NCBI RefSeq assembly: GCF_049060325.1
Contig: NZ_JBMGPW010000003.1
Span: 155,423-219,422 of the forward strand
Length of the DNA stretch: 64,000 bases
Reading direction: 5' to 3'
Origin: Vescimonas sanitatis
GTDB lineage: Bacteria; Bacillota; Clostridia; Oscillospirales; Oscillospiraceae
Positions within the stretch are counted from its first letter, which is position 1; the number at the start of each line of letters is the position of its first letter. A program made the translations under genes and the position numbers. Below, piece after piece: positions 33,899 to 42,543 of this stretch. The notes under the pieces are model-generated. The model was not told where the DNA came from. It saw only the letters and a program-made list of their open reading frames with translations, and made no database searches.

Positions 33899-35647
33899 TC
33901 ACCGCCCGCCTGCGCGCTTGAATTTCTCCAGCGCCGTCTTTGCAAAGTCGTTGATCTGGCCCCGCAGCTCGTCGTCCAGCGCCGCGCCCTGCTCCAGCTG
34001 GAGCATCAGGCTCTGCCGCTGCGCGGCGAACTCGCCCAGCAGGAAGTCCCGCAGGGCGCACACCTGGGCCACCGGCACCTGCTGATAGAGGTGCGCCATG
34101 GCCGTCACCAGCGTGACGATCTGCTGTCCCTGGCTCAGCGGAGCACTGCGCCCCTGCCGCAGGATATACATCAGGCTCTGGCCGTAGGCCAGCTGGCTCT
34201 TCGTCTCCTCGTCCAGGTCGCTGGAGAACTGGGTGAACACCTCCATCTCGCGGTACTGCGCCAGATCCAGGCGCAGGGTGCCCACGGCCTTCTTCATAGC
34301 CTTGGTCTGGGCCGCGCCGCCTACGCGGGACACGGACAGACCCACGTTCACCGCCGGCCGGTGGCCGGAGAAGAACAGACTGCTCTCCAGAAAGATCTGA
34401 CCGTCGGTGATGGAGATGATGTTTGTGGGGATATAGGCCGACACGTCGCCCGCCTGGGTCTCCACGATGGGCAGGGCGGTCATGCTGCCGCCGCCGCGCT
34501 CGTCGCTGAGCCGCGCCGCGCGCTCCAGCAGACGGGAGTGCAGATAGAACACGTCGCCGGGATACGCCTCGCGTCCGGGGGACCGCCCCAGCAGCAGGCT
34601 CAGCGCACGGTAAGCGATGGCGTGCTTGCTCAGATCGTCGTACACGATCAGCACGTCCTTGCCCTTGTTCATGAAATATTCGCCGATGGCCGCGCCGGCA
34701 TAGGGCGCGATGTACTGCATGGACGCGGACTCGCCCGCGCCGGCGCACACAACGATGGTGTAGCGCATGGCGTCGTGCTTCCGCAGCAGCTCGGCGATCT
34801 GCGCCACGGAGCTGGCCTTCTGGCCGATGGCCACGTAGATGCAGATCATATCCTTCCCCTTCTGGTTCAGGATGGTGTCGATGGCGATAGCGGTCTTGCC
34901 GGTCTGGCGGTCGCCGATGATCAGCTCACGCTGGCCCCGACCAATGGGGAACATGGAGTCGATGGACAGAATGCCCGTCTGCATGGGAGTGTTCACCGGC
35001 TGGCGGTCAATAATGCCGGGTGCCGGGCTCTCGATCATGCGGTATTCATCCACGGGGATGTCTCCGCCGCCGTCGATGGGCGCGCCCAGGGCGTCCACCA
35101 CGCGGCCGATCATGCCGTCGGACACGCCGATACCGGCGGTCTTTCCGGTGCGGTACACCGCCGTGCCCTCGCTGACCTCCTCCACGCGGCCGAACAGGAT
35201 GCAGCCGATACGGCCGGAGCGCAGCTCCTGCACCATACCCCGGATGCCGCCTTCAAACAGCAGGATCTCGCCGTAGGTGGCGCCCTCCAGGCCCTCCACA
35301 TAGGCGATACCGTCCGCCACGGTGAGCACGCTGCCCACCTCGCGGGCGCATACCTCCGGCACCCAGCTCTTCACCGCGTCCCGGATCAGGGGGATGACGG
35401 AGCCCTCACTCTTCAGTCCGGTCAGCCGTTCCTTCAGCTGCTCCAGCCGGCCCTCCGCCGTCCAGTCGATGACCTCGCTGCCCAGCTCAATGCGGAATCC
35501 GCCCTGTGCGGTGCGGTCCTCCTGCCAGACCAGCTCGACGGCCTTGCCGTACTTTTTCGACAGCACATCCTCCAGCTTCTCTTTCTGCGCGCTGTCCGGC
35601 GGACAAGCGCTGAGCAGTTTCGCCGTCAGGCGTGCATCAGTGTTCAT
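33899..35647 (-). CDS. atpA: ATP synthase alpha subunit with fused delta C-terminal domain
   Basis: A 582-residue protein, about 75 residues longer than usual alpha subunits. Residues 1-75 are not alpha: KLEDVLSKKYGKAVELVW...GGFRIELGSEVIDWTAEGRLEQLKERL matches the C-terminal domain of the delta (OSCP) subunit. From about residue 90 (REVGSVLTVADGIAYV) it is a normal alpha subunit with P-loop IGDRQTGKTAIAIDTI. No separate delta gene exists between atpF and atpA; the six-helix N-terminal domain of delta is absent. ATG 35647 has AAGGAGG seven bases upstream and overlaps the atpF end by 11 bases. Confidence 0.93.
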   Translation of the reverse strand: MNTDARLTAKLLSACPPDSAQKEKLEDVLSKKYGKAVELVWQEDRTAQGGFRIELGSEVIDWTAEGRLEQLKERLTGLKSEGSVIPLIRDAVKSWVPEVCAREVGSVLTVADGIAYVEGLEGATYGEILLFEGGIRGMVQELRSGRIGCILFGRVEEVSEGTAVYRTGKTAGIGVSDGMIGRVVDALGAPIDGGGDIPVDEYRMIESPAPGIIDRQPVNTPMQTGILSIDSMFPIGRGQRELIIGDRQTGKTAIAIDTILNQKGKDMICIYVAIGQKASSVAQIAELLRKHDAMRYTIVVCAGAGESASMQYIAPYAGAAIGEYFMNKGKDVLIVYDDLSKHAIAYRALSLLLGRSPGREAYPGDVFYLHSRLLERAARLSDERGGGSMTALPIVETQAGDVSAYIPTNIISITDGQIFLESSLFFSGHRPAVNVGLSVSRVGGAAQTKAMKKAVGTLRLDLAQYREMEVFTQFSSDLDEETKSQLAYGQSLMYILRQGRSAPLSQGQQIVTLVTAMAHLYQQVPVAQVCALRDFLLGEFAAQRQSLMLQLEQGAALDDELRGQINDFAKTALEKFKRAGGR

Positions 35648-36128
35648 TCTGTTCCTCCTTCGCGGCATTCACGAAGGCGTCATAGGCCTGGGCCGTCTGG
35701 GCGGCCATCAGCTTCTCCATGGCGTCCTCGGCAATAGCCACCGCCTCGCGGTTGGCCTCGGCCACGATCTTCTGGCGCTCGCTCTCGGCGGCGTCCTTGG
35801 CATCGGACAGGATCTTGTCCGCCTGCGCCTTGGCCGCGTCGCGCTGCTGCTGGGCAAAGGCCTCCGCCTCCTTGGCGGCGGCGGCACGCTTCTCCTCCAG
35901 CACGGCGTCAAAGTCCGCCTCCCGCTGGGCCATGGCGGCCTTCAGCGCCTCGGTGTCCTTCTCCCGGGCCACGGCGGCGGCTTCCATATCCGCATAGTGC
36001 TTCTCCCGCTTTTCCATAAAGCTCTTCACCGGCTTGAACAGCAGCAGATACAGACCGCCCACCAGGATGGAGAAGTTGAAGAAGTGCAGCAATATCTGCT
36101 GCCAATCAATATTCAGAGGGATATTCAT
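35637..36128 (-). CDS. atpF: ATP synthase b subunit
   Basis: A 163-residue peripheral-stalk subunit: one N-terminal membrane helix (ILLHFFNFSILVGGLYLLLF) followed by a long, Ala/Glu/Lys-rich coiled coil. Length is normal, so it is not itself fused to delta, unlike the b-delta fusions of actinobacteria. The 3' end overlaps the alpha start. Confidence 0.93.
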   Translation of the reverse strand: MNIPLNIDWQQILLHFFNFSILVGGLYLLLFKPVKSFMEKREKHYADMEAAAVAREKDTEALKAAMAQREADFDAVLEEKRAAAAKEAEAFAQQQRDAAKAQADKILSDAKDAAESERQKIVAEANREAVAIAEDAMEKLMAAQTAQAYDAFVNAAKEEQNEH

Positions 36129-36146
36129 AGCGTCTCTCCCCGTTTC

Positions 36147-36515
36147 TTACAGCACGAAGATGATCAGGATGACCACCAGCAGGGCATAGATGATAGCCGT
36201 TTCCAGGAACACCAGACCCAGCATCATGGTGGTGCGGATCTTACCCTCGGCCTCCGGCTGACGGGCGATACCCTCGGCGGACTTGGCGATAGCCATACCC
36301 ATACCGATGGCGCCGCCGGCGGCGGCCACACCGATGGCAACACCGGAAGCGATGGCCTTGGCGCTCACGCCGCTGTCGGCCGCTTCCTCGGTCTGGGCGG
36401 CGGTGCCGTCGGCAGGTGCGGTATCGGCGAACGCGGTCACGGTGAGCAGGGCGGTCAGTGCCAGCACCAGGCACAGCAGCAGGGCAAAGGCCTTCTTATT
36501 GAACAGCTTTTTCAT
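36147..36515 (-). CDS. atpE: ATP synthase c subunit with N-terminal signal sequence
   Basis: A 122-residue proteolipid, longer than the usual 75-90. Residues 1-30 look like a cleavable signal peptide (MKKLFNKKAFALLLCLVLAL...VTAFA), followed by an acidic linker. The two c-ring helices follow: GVAAAGGAIGMGMAIAKSAE, loop ARQPEAEGKI, and LGLVFLETAIIYALLV with the ion-binding Glu. The Thr after Glu resembles sodium-type c subunits, but the helix-1 glutamine of those is Met here, so the coupling ion cannot be called. Confidence 0.93.
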   Translation of the reverse strand: MKKLFNKKAFALLLCLVLALTALLTVTAFADTAPADGTAAQTEEAADSGVSAKAIASGVAIGVAAAGGAIGMGMAIAKSAEGIARQPEAEGKIRTTMMLGLVFLETAIIYALLVVILIIFVL

Positions 36516-36532
36516 GGTTTCTCTTTCCTCCG

Positions 36533-37381
36533 TCAGTTATTTACAGTTTCAGCTTTGATTTTTTTGTTTTTCTTGGGCTTGGGTGCGTGCTTTTCCGTAG
36601 TCTCTCCGTAGAACATGGAGGTCAGCGTGGTCAGCACGTAGGCCTGGATCAGCGCGTGGAGCAGCGTGAACAGCACGCCCACCACCACCGGCACAACGAA
36701 GCTCAGGGACACATAGTAGTACACCAGCTCCGTCACCAGCAGGCCGCTGAGCAGCGCGCCGAACATACGGAAGCTCATGGAGATGGGCAGGGAGAAATCC
36801 TTGAGGGCCTTGCCCGCGCCCTTTGCGCCGTTGGCCACGATGCCGCCCACCAGGATCACGCCGTAGGACAGGCAGCCCAGGGAGATGGCCGCGTTCACGT
36901 CCGACAGCGGGGCCGGCAGCGCGATGGTGTGTCCGCCCGTGGTGATGGCCTGGAAGCCGAACAGCTCAAACAGCGTTCCCACGAAGATGTACACGCCGGC
37001 GCCGAAGATGTATGCGCCCAGGAACTTGTTGCGATGCGGGCTGTTGCCCTTGGCCATCCCGTCGAACAGCCCTACCGCCGTCTCCAGCGCCATCTGCAGC
37101 TTTCCCGGTACCATCTTGAACCGAGGGATGACGAACACCCGCAGCAGTATCGCCGCCAGCAGCAGTGCGCCCACCACCACCAGCGAGGATATGTACGCCG
37201 GGTTCACGTCCTTCAGCCCGAACAGGCTGATGCGGTTCGTCCCGTGGAGCACTGCGTCACGCATGGCCTCCTGCACCGACTCCGACTTGCCGTGTCCGGG
37301 GACAAGCAGAGAACCGGCCAGGAACGCCGCGGTGATCAGCAGCCACACCACGATGAACCTGATTTTCTTCTTTTTTTCCAT
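36533..37381 (-). CDS. atpB: ATP synthase a subunit
   Basis: A 282-residue membrane subunit that forms the ion half-channels against the c-ring. The essential arginine is in ISMSFRMFGALLSG (residue about 208); usual RLFGN is RMFGA here. C-terminal LLHALIQAYVLTTLTSMFY is typical. The start ATG 37381 follows AAAGGTG; a longer open frame upstream is not coding. It is the first gene of the atp operon. Confidence 0.93.
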   Translation of the reverse strand: MEKKKKIRFIVVWLLITAAFLAGSLLVPGHGKSESVQEAMRDAVLHGTNRISLFGLKDVNPAYISSLVVVGALLLAAILLRVFVIPRFKMVPGKLQMALETAVGLFDGMAKGNSPHRNKFLGAYIFGAGVYIFVGTLFELFGFQAITTGGHTIALPAPLSDVNAAISLGCLSYGVILVGGIVANGAKGAGKALKDFSLPISMSFRMFGALLSGLLVTELVYYYVSLSFVVPVVVGVLFTLLHALIQAYVLTTLTSMFYGETTEKHAPKPKKNKKIKAETVNN

Positions 37382-37525
37382 TCGTCTTTCACCTTTTACA
37401 TCCGGTAAAATTTTTGTGCCGCGTCGCGTCGTAAAACGGCAGAAGCGGCACGGCGCCGACCTCACCCTTCCGATTTCTTGTCGAAATCTTAACGTGCGGT
37501 ACCAGCATCTTGACACTTCTTTTTT

Positions 37526-37554
37526 ATTATAATAAAAACCCTGTGCTAACACAA
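37526..37554 (-). promoter_or_regulatory. Promoter of the atp operon
   Basis: On the minus strand, -35 TTGTGT (37549-37554) and -10 TATAAT (37526-37531), spacing 17. It leaves a 5' leader of about 140 bases before atpB. The 37555-37714 remainder of the intergenic region holds no gene; GGGGCGCTCTG-type hairpins near 37683-37710 probably end the ygiQ-like transcript. Confidence 0.7.
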
Positions 37555-37714
37555 GCTTTTTTTCGCCGCATTGCCTCCAACATTCCGCAGAAACCGTCAC
37601 ATTTTTTATCATCCCCCCTTATCTGACAGTCCCACCGTCTTTTCCCCCGCTCTGCCGCCCCGGCCGCCCCGCAAAAAGCAGAGCGCCCCGCAGCAGCGGG
37701 GCGCTCTGTCGTCG

Positions 37715-39703
37715 TTATTTCCCGTTTCGTTTCTTGGCGAAGGCCGCCTTCTTCCGTGGCGACATCTTCCCCTTCTGCGCCAGCGGCTTCGCCGTGGGTG
37801 TCCCCCGCCGCCCCCGGTTGCCGGAGGCCTCCTTTTTCCGCCGCGGCTGTCTCTCCGGCCTCTCCGGCTTCTCCGGCTTGACCGGCGGCTGACCGTAGGG
37901 CTCCCCTTTCCGCGGCCGGATCAGGCACTTCTTCTCGTACCCGATCAGGTCTGTCCGCCCCGTCTCCTCCAGGGCCTCCACCACCAGCGCCCGCTTCTCC
38001 GGCCGCGACCACTGCAAAAGCGCCCGCTGCATGGCCTTCTCCTTGGGATCCCTGGCCACATACACCTCCGACATATCCCGCGGGTCGATGCCCGTGTAAT
38101 ACATACAGGTGGACAGCGTTCCCGGCGTGGGATAGAAATCCTGCACCTGCTCCGGCGTCCTGCCGTTTTTGTGCAGGAACTCCGCCAGCTCCACCGCGTC
38201 GCTGAGGGTACACCCCGGGTGGCTGGACATCAGATACGGCACCAGATACTGCTCCGTGCCACCCTCCTCGTTCAGCTTCTGGTACTGCCGCCAGAACTTC
38301 AGAAACACGTCAAAGTGCGGCTTTCCCATGTAGTCCAGCACCGAACTGACGCAGTGCTCCGGCGCCACCTTCAGCTGTCCCGAGATATGGTACTTCACCA
38401 GTTCCTTAAAGAACGACCTGTCCTTGTCCTGCAGCATATAGTCGTACCGGATGCCGCTCCGCACGAACACCCGCTTGATCCCCGGTATCTCCCGCATCCG
38501 CCGCAGCAGCTCCGTGTACTCCGAGTGGTCCGCGTCCAGATTGGGGCACGGCTCCGGTGCCAGGCAGCTGCGGTTCTTGCACATACCGCACCGCTTCTGC
38601 TTCTGGCAGCTGGTGTGGCGGAAGTTGGCGCTTGGCCCGCCCACGTCGTGGATGTACCCCTTGAACCCCGGCTCGCGGGTCAGCAGCTCCGCCTCCTCCA
38701 GCACCGACTCGATGGACCGGCTGGTGACCATCCGCCCCTGGTGGAAGGCCAGCGCACAGAAGTTGCACCCGCCGAAGCATCCCCGGTTGTGGGTGATGGA
38801 AAACTGTACCTCCTCGATGGCCGGTATGCCGTTCTTGTACATGGGATGCACCTGCCGGGTGTAGGGCAGGGCGTACAGGGCGTCCAGCTCCTCCCGCCGC
38901 AGCGGCCGCGCCGGCGGGTTCACCACCAGATACCGCCCCTCGCAGGGCTGCACCACCGCGCAGCCCCGGATGGGATCATGCTCGTCGTATTCGATCTTCG
39001 TCGCCCGGGCATAGGCCGCCTTGTCCGCGCATACCGCCTCATACCCCGGCGCGTCCGCCCGGTGGAACTTCAGCTCATCCACCTGGTCGGTGATGTACGC
39101 CGTCCCCGGTATATCCGTCAGCTCCGACGGCGATGCCTTCCGCGCCAGACGCCGGGCGATCTCCGCCGTGGCGCTCTCCCCCATGCCGTACACCAGCAGG
39201 TCCGCCGGCGCGTCGAACAGTATGCTCCGCCGCACCTTGTCGTCCCAGTAGTCGTAGTGGGCGAACCGCCGCAGCGACGCCTCCAGCCCGCCGATAACGA
39301 TGGGCACGTCCGGCCACGCCTCCCGCACCCGGTTGGCGTACACGATGGTGGGCCGGTCAGGCCGCTTGCCCATCTCTCCGCCCTCGCTGTACAGGTCGCG
39401 GGTCCGCCGCCGCTTGGCCACCGTGTAGTGGGCCACCATCGAGTCCAGGTTCCCCCCGCCGATCAGCACCCCGTACCGGGGCTTGCCCATGGCCCGGAAG
39501 TCCTCCGCCGAGTGCCAGTCCGGCTGGGGCAGTATCGCCACCCGATAGCCCCTGCTCTCCAGCAGCCGAGCGATCAGCGTGGTGCCGAAGCTGGGGTGGT
39601 CGATATACCCGTCCGCCGTCACCACCAGAAAGTCATAGTAATACCAGCCCCGGTCGATCATCTCCTCCCGGCTCACCGGCAGAAATTCCATTCCCTTTTC
39701 CAT
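37715..39703 (-). CDS. YgiQ-family radical SAM protein
   Basis: A 662-residue radical SAM enzyme of the YgiQ (UPF0313) family. An N-terminal B12-binding-like/YgiQ region is followed by the iron-sulfur motif NRGCFGGCNFCALAFHQGR near residue 310-328; a second cysteine set CQKQKRCGMCKNRSC is near 370. The C-terminus (residues 610-662) is Lys/Arg/Pro-rich and low-complexity. The reaction is not known for the family. It stands alone between the atp operon and a large repeat block. Confidence 0.9.
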   Translation of the reverse strand: MEKGMEFLPVSREEMIDRGWYYYDFLVVTADGYIDHPSFGTTLIARLLESRGYRVAILPQPDWHSAEDFRAMGKPRYGVLIGGGNLDSMVAHYTVAKRRRTRDLYSEGGEMGKRPDRPTIVYANRVREAWPDVPIVIGGLEASLRRFAHYDYWDDKVRRSILFDAPADLLVYGMGESATAEIARRLARKASPSELTDIPGTAYITDQVDELKFHRADAPGYEAVCADKAAYARATKIEYDEHDPIRGCAVVQPCEGRYLVVNPPARPLRREELDALYALPYTRQVHPMYKNGIPAIEEVQFSITHNRGCFGGCNFCALAFHQGRMVTSRSIESVLEEAELLTREPGFKGYIHDVGGPSANFRHTSCQKQKRCGMCKNRSCLAPEPCPNLDADHSEYTELLRRMREIPGIKRVFVRSGIRYDYMLQDKDRSFFKELVKYHISGQLKVAPEHCVSSVLDYMGKPHFDVFLKFWRQYQKLNEEGGTEQYLVPYLMSSHPGCTLSDAVELAEFLHKNGRTPEQVQDFYPTPGTLSTCMYYTGIDPRDMSEVYVARDPKEKAMQRALLQWSRPEKRALVVEALEETGRTDLIGYEKKCLIRPRKGEPYGQPPVKPEKPERPERQPRRKKEASGNRGRRGTPTAKPLAQKGKMSPRKKAAFAKKRNGK

Positions 39704-41499
39704 GTGTTTTCACTCCCAACTTCCATCCTATCTTCGTCCCCCCTCCCGTCCGCAGGCGTCAGCCTTCCCCCTGATGAGGTCACAGGGAGACGGGTGCCCA
39801 GGCCGCACAAGCCCAAGCCTTCCCCTCGCAGAGTCCGCGGTGTTGAGTGGCGCACCCCCTCAAGCCTTCCCCCTTGATGGGTCCGCGGTATTGAATGACA
39901 CGCCGGTGGCGTGTCAGACCCGCGGACCGACCGACCCGCAGGGAGACAGGTGGCACGGCGAAGCCGTGGCAGATGAGGCGTCGCCGCGCAGCGGCGTAAG
40001 CGCATGATTTGTCTCCGCCGGGGATAGTTTCGCGCCCCGGCGCGAGCTACTTTTGTCTGCGGTGACAAAAGTAGCCAAAAGCACCGCTTAGACCTGCGGT
40101 CTAAGAACCCCTCGCGCGCTATACTCAGTTGCGATTTCCTGCGTATTCTCGCGGACATAGCCTTTCATCACCGTTGTCGGTCAAAAGGACTGCGTGTACG
40201 CTCACCGGCGCGGAGGCTGACGCGGCCGCTTGCCCCAGCCACGGTAGGTGTTTTTCGCTCTTACCGCCGCACCCCAAGCCTTCCCCCTGGAGGTCCGCAG
40301 TGTCGAATGACACGCCGGTGGCGTGTCAGACCCGCGAACCGACCGACCCGCAGGGAGACAGGTGCCCCCGAAGGGGGCGGATGAGGCGTCGCCGCGCAGC
40401 GGCGTAAAGCCCCCCGTCCCCGCCGCAGCGGGCTATTTCGCGCCCCGGCGCGAGCGTTTCTTTTGTCTCCGACGGGGATAGTTTCGCGCCCCGGCGCGAG
40501 CGTTTCTTTTGTCTCCGACGGCCCCATTTCTTCCAACAGCGGAAGAAATGGGGGAAAGAACGCCGGCAGAAACTGCGTTTCTGCACTTCCTCAGCGCGCT
40601 ACGGTCGGCTGTGATTTCCCGCATCTTCTCGCGGGCATAACCTTTCATCACCGTTGTCAGTCAAAAGGACTGCGTGTACACTCACCGGCGCGGAGGCTGA
40701 CGCAGCCGCTTGCTTCAGCCACGGCAGGCGTTTTTCGCTCCTACCGCCATCCCCCAAAGCCTTCCCCTTGAGGGGTCCGCGGAGTTGAATGACACGCCGG
40801 TGGCGTGTCAGATCCGCGAACCGACCGACCCGCAAGGAGACAGGTACCCCCATATCCCGGCGGCGTTAGCCGCCACCTACCCATTGCGGTGCTTCGCGCC
40901 GCAATGGGCGCGATTTGATAATCGCCATTCGATCAGCGCACCAGCCCCTATCCTCGCTGTTGTCAGCGGCAGCGGCGCAAGAGGTACAAGCGATCCCCCG
41001 AACCGACAACGTCCCCCACCGCACCAATTCCGCGAGATCAGCACCGCCAAATTTGCACTTGCCCTCCCCGCGCCAAGGGATCCTTAAACCGTAGGTTTGA
41101 GTGGTTTTCTTTGGTAACTTTCTTTTTACAAAAAAAGAAAGTTACTCGTGCCGGGGCACGAAATTCCCCATCCCGCGCCCGCAGGCGCAACACCTGCTCG
41201 CCGCCGGGGCGGCGAAACCCGCCCCGCGCCAAGGGCCCTTAGACCGTAGGTCTAAGTGGTTTTCTTTGGTAACTTTCTTTTTACAAAAAAAGAAAGTTAC
41301 TCGTGCCGGAGCACGAAACGCCCCATCCCGCGCCCGCAGGCGCAGCACCTGCTTGTCCCCGCGCCAAGGAAGTCTTGAAACGTAGTTTCAAGCGGCTTTC
41401 TTTGGCAGCTTTCTTTCAACGTTGAAAGAAAGCTGCTCGCGCCAGGGGGCGGCGAAACCCTCCCCCCGCCGCGAAGTATTGACGCAAAATCCCCCGCCG
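39704..41499. repeat. Gene-free 1.8-kb block of nested repeats
   Basis: No gene is supported here. Three repeat types recur. (a) A unit around GACACGCCGGTGGCGTGTC, near 39898-39917, 40310-40329 and 40793-40812, each followed by GACCGACCCGCA-type sequence and GGAGACAGGT. (b) A 150-base unit, near 40133-40285 and 40612-40765, containing CCTTTCATCACCGTTGTC and GTCAAAAGGACTGCGTGTA. (c) A unit with TTTCTTTGGTAACTTTCTTT and a hairpin of A/G-rich and T/C-rich arms, at 41103-41155, 41260-41312 and, diverged, 41394-41440. Most contain palindromes, typical of dispersed repeats in Oscillospiraceae. Confidence 0.85.
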
Positions 41500-42543
41500 T
41501 TACTGCCACGCCGCCGGTACCGGCGGCATAATACGCCGCACATCTTTCTCCATGGTATCCCCCGCCGTGGGCACAAAGCCCAGCCGCGCGAAGAACAGCC
41601 GCAGCCCCTTGTCCGGGCAGTCCACCCGCAGGATATCCCTCCCCCGCCGCAGGCAGGCGTCAACAGCCTGCCCCATGGGCGGGATACCCAGGCCCTTCCC
41701 TCGCCATTGCGGAGTCAGGCCGTACCAGCTCAGCCGCAGGGCGTCCCCCTCGTCGGACAGGCTGAAGGCTCCGATCAGCGCCTCGCCGTACCACACGCCG
41801 GTAGCCTCGCCCCCGGCGGGCATACCCAGCGCCGCCCGCTTCTCCTCCGGAAGCGGGCCGTAGCCCTCGCCGGACTCCACCATGTTCTTCTCCTTCCACC
41901 AGCTCTGCCTGGCAAAGGTAGACAGTCCCCGTTCCGTCAGATGGCTGTTGTCGTCCCGGTATACCACCCGGAACGTCCCGTTCTCCCATTCCAGCAGCGA
42001 CACGGCGGTGTTGTCCCCGTGGGGCGTCTGCCCCACCTCCGCCAGCGTCTGCCCCTGCAAAACGCCCAGCACGGTCCGCAGCGCCATCCCATGGGAAAAT
42101 ACCGCTGCGGTGCCGCCCTCATGGGCCCGGGCCACGCGCTCCAGCGCCGGGATAAACCGGTCCACCACCTGCTGTGCCGTCTCGGCCCCCGGCACACGCC
42201 ACAGGTCGGCCCGCCGGTTGAAGTTGTACATCTCCTCCGGGTATTTCACGTTCAGCTCATGCCAGGTGTGGTCCTCCCACTCCCCCATGCAGATCTCCCG
42301 GAACGCCGGCTCCAGATGCAGCGGCAGGGCCTTGGGCAGCCAGATGGCCCGTGCGGTGATCTGCGTCCGGTACAGGTCGCTGCTGTACACCGCGTCGATG
42401 TCCACCTTCCGGAACCTCTCCCGCAGAGCGTCGATCTGCTGATACCCCCGGTAGTTGGTGATCAGCCCGTTGCAGTGGCCGTGTGCAACGCGGTACAGGT
42501 TTCCCTCCGCCTCCGCGTGGCGGATCAGATACAGCCGCGTCAT
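41500..42543 (-). CDS. Histidine phosphatase fused to a GNAT acetyltransferase
   Basis: A 347-residue fusion. Residues 1-200: phosphoglycerate-mutase-like phosphatase with RHAEAEGN (catalytic His, N-terminus), SSDLYRTQITA, and FSHGMAL. Residues about 210-347: GNAT N-acetyltransferase with acetyl-CoA-binding QWRGKGLGIPPMGQAVDACL and a C-terminal GLRLFFARLGFVP. Substrates are unknown; the pair might act on the same small molecule. ATG 42543 overlaps the stop of the gene upstream (ATGA), so the two are translationally coupled. Confidence 0.85.
   Translation of the reverse strand: MTRLYLIRHAEAEGNLYRVAHGHCNGLITNYRGYQQIDALRERFRKVDIDAVYSSDLYRTQITARAIWLPKALPLHLEPAFREICMGEWEDHTWHELNVKYPEEMYNFNRRADLWRVPGAETAQQVVDRFIPALERVARAHEGGTAAVFSHGMALRTVLGVLQGQTLAEVGQTPHGDNTAVSLLEWENGTFRVVYRDDNSHLTERGLSTFARQSWWKEKNMVESGEGYGPLPEEKRAALGMPAGGEATGVWYGEALIGAFSLSDEGDALRLSWYGLTPQWRGKGLGIPPMGQAVDACLRRGRDILRVDCPDKGLRLFFARLGFVPTAGDTMEKDVRRIMPPVPAAWQ

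Noticed and set aside
37571..39877. Plus-strand frame of 768 codons across the YgiQ-like gene
   Set aside because: Pro/Arg/Leu-rich shadow of a radical SAM gene that has its motifs on the minus strand.
39704..41499. CRISPR array
   Set aside because: Repeats are long, of three kinds and irregularly spaced with only 2-3 copies; no cas genes nearby.
39704..41499. Several short open frames in the repeat block
   Set aside because: They read through palindromic repeats, lack ribosome sites and recur with the repeats in different frames.
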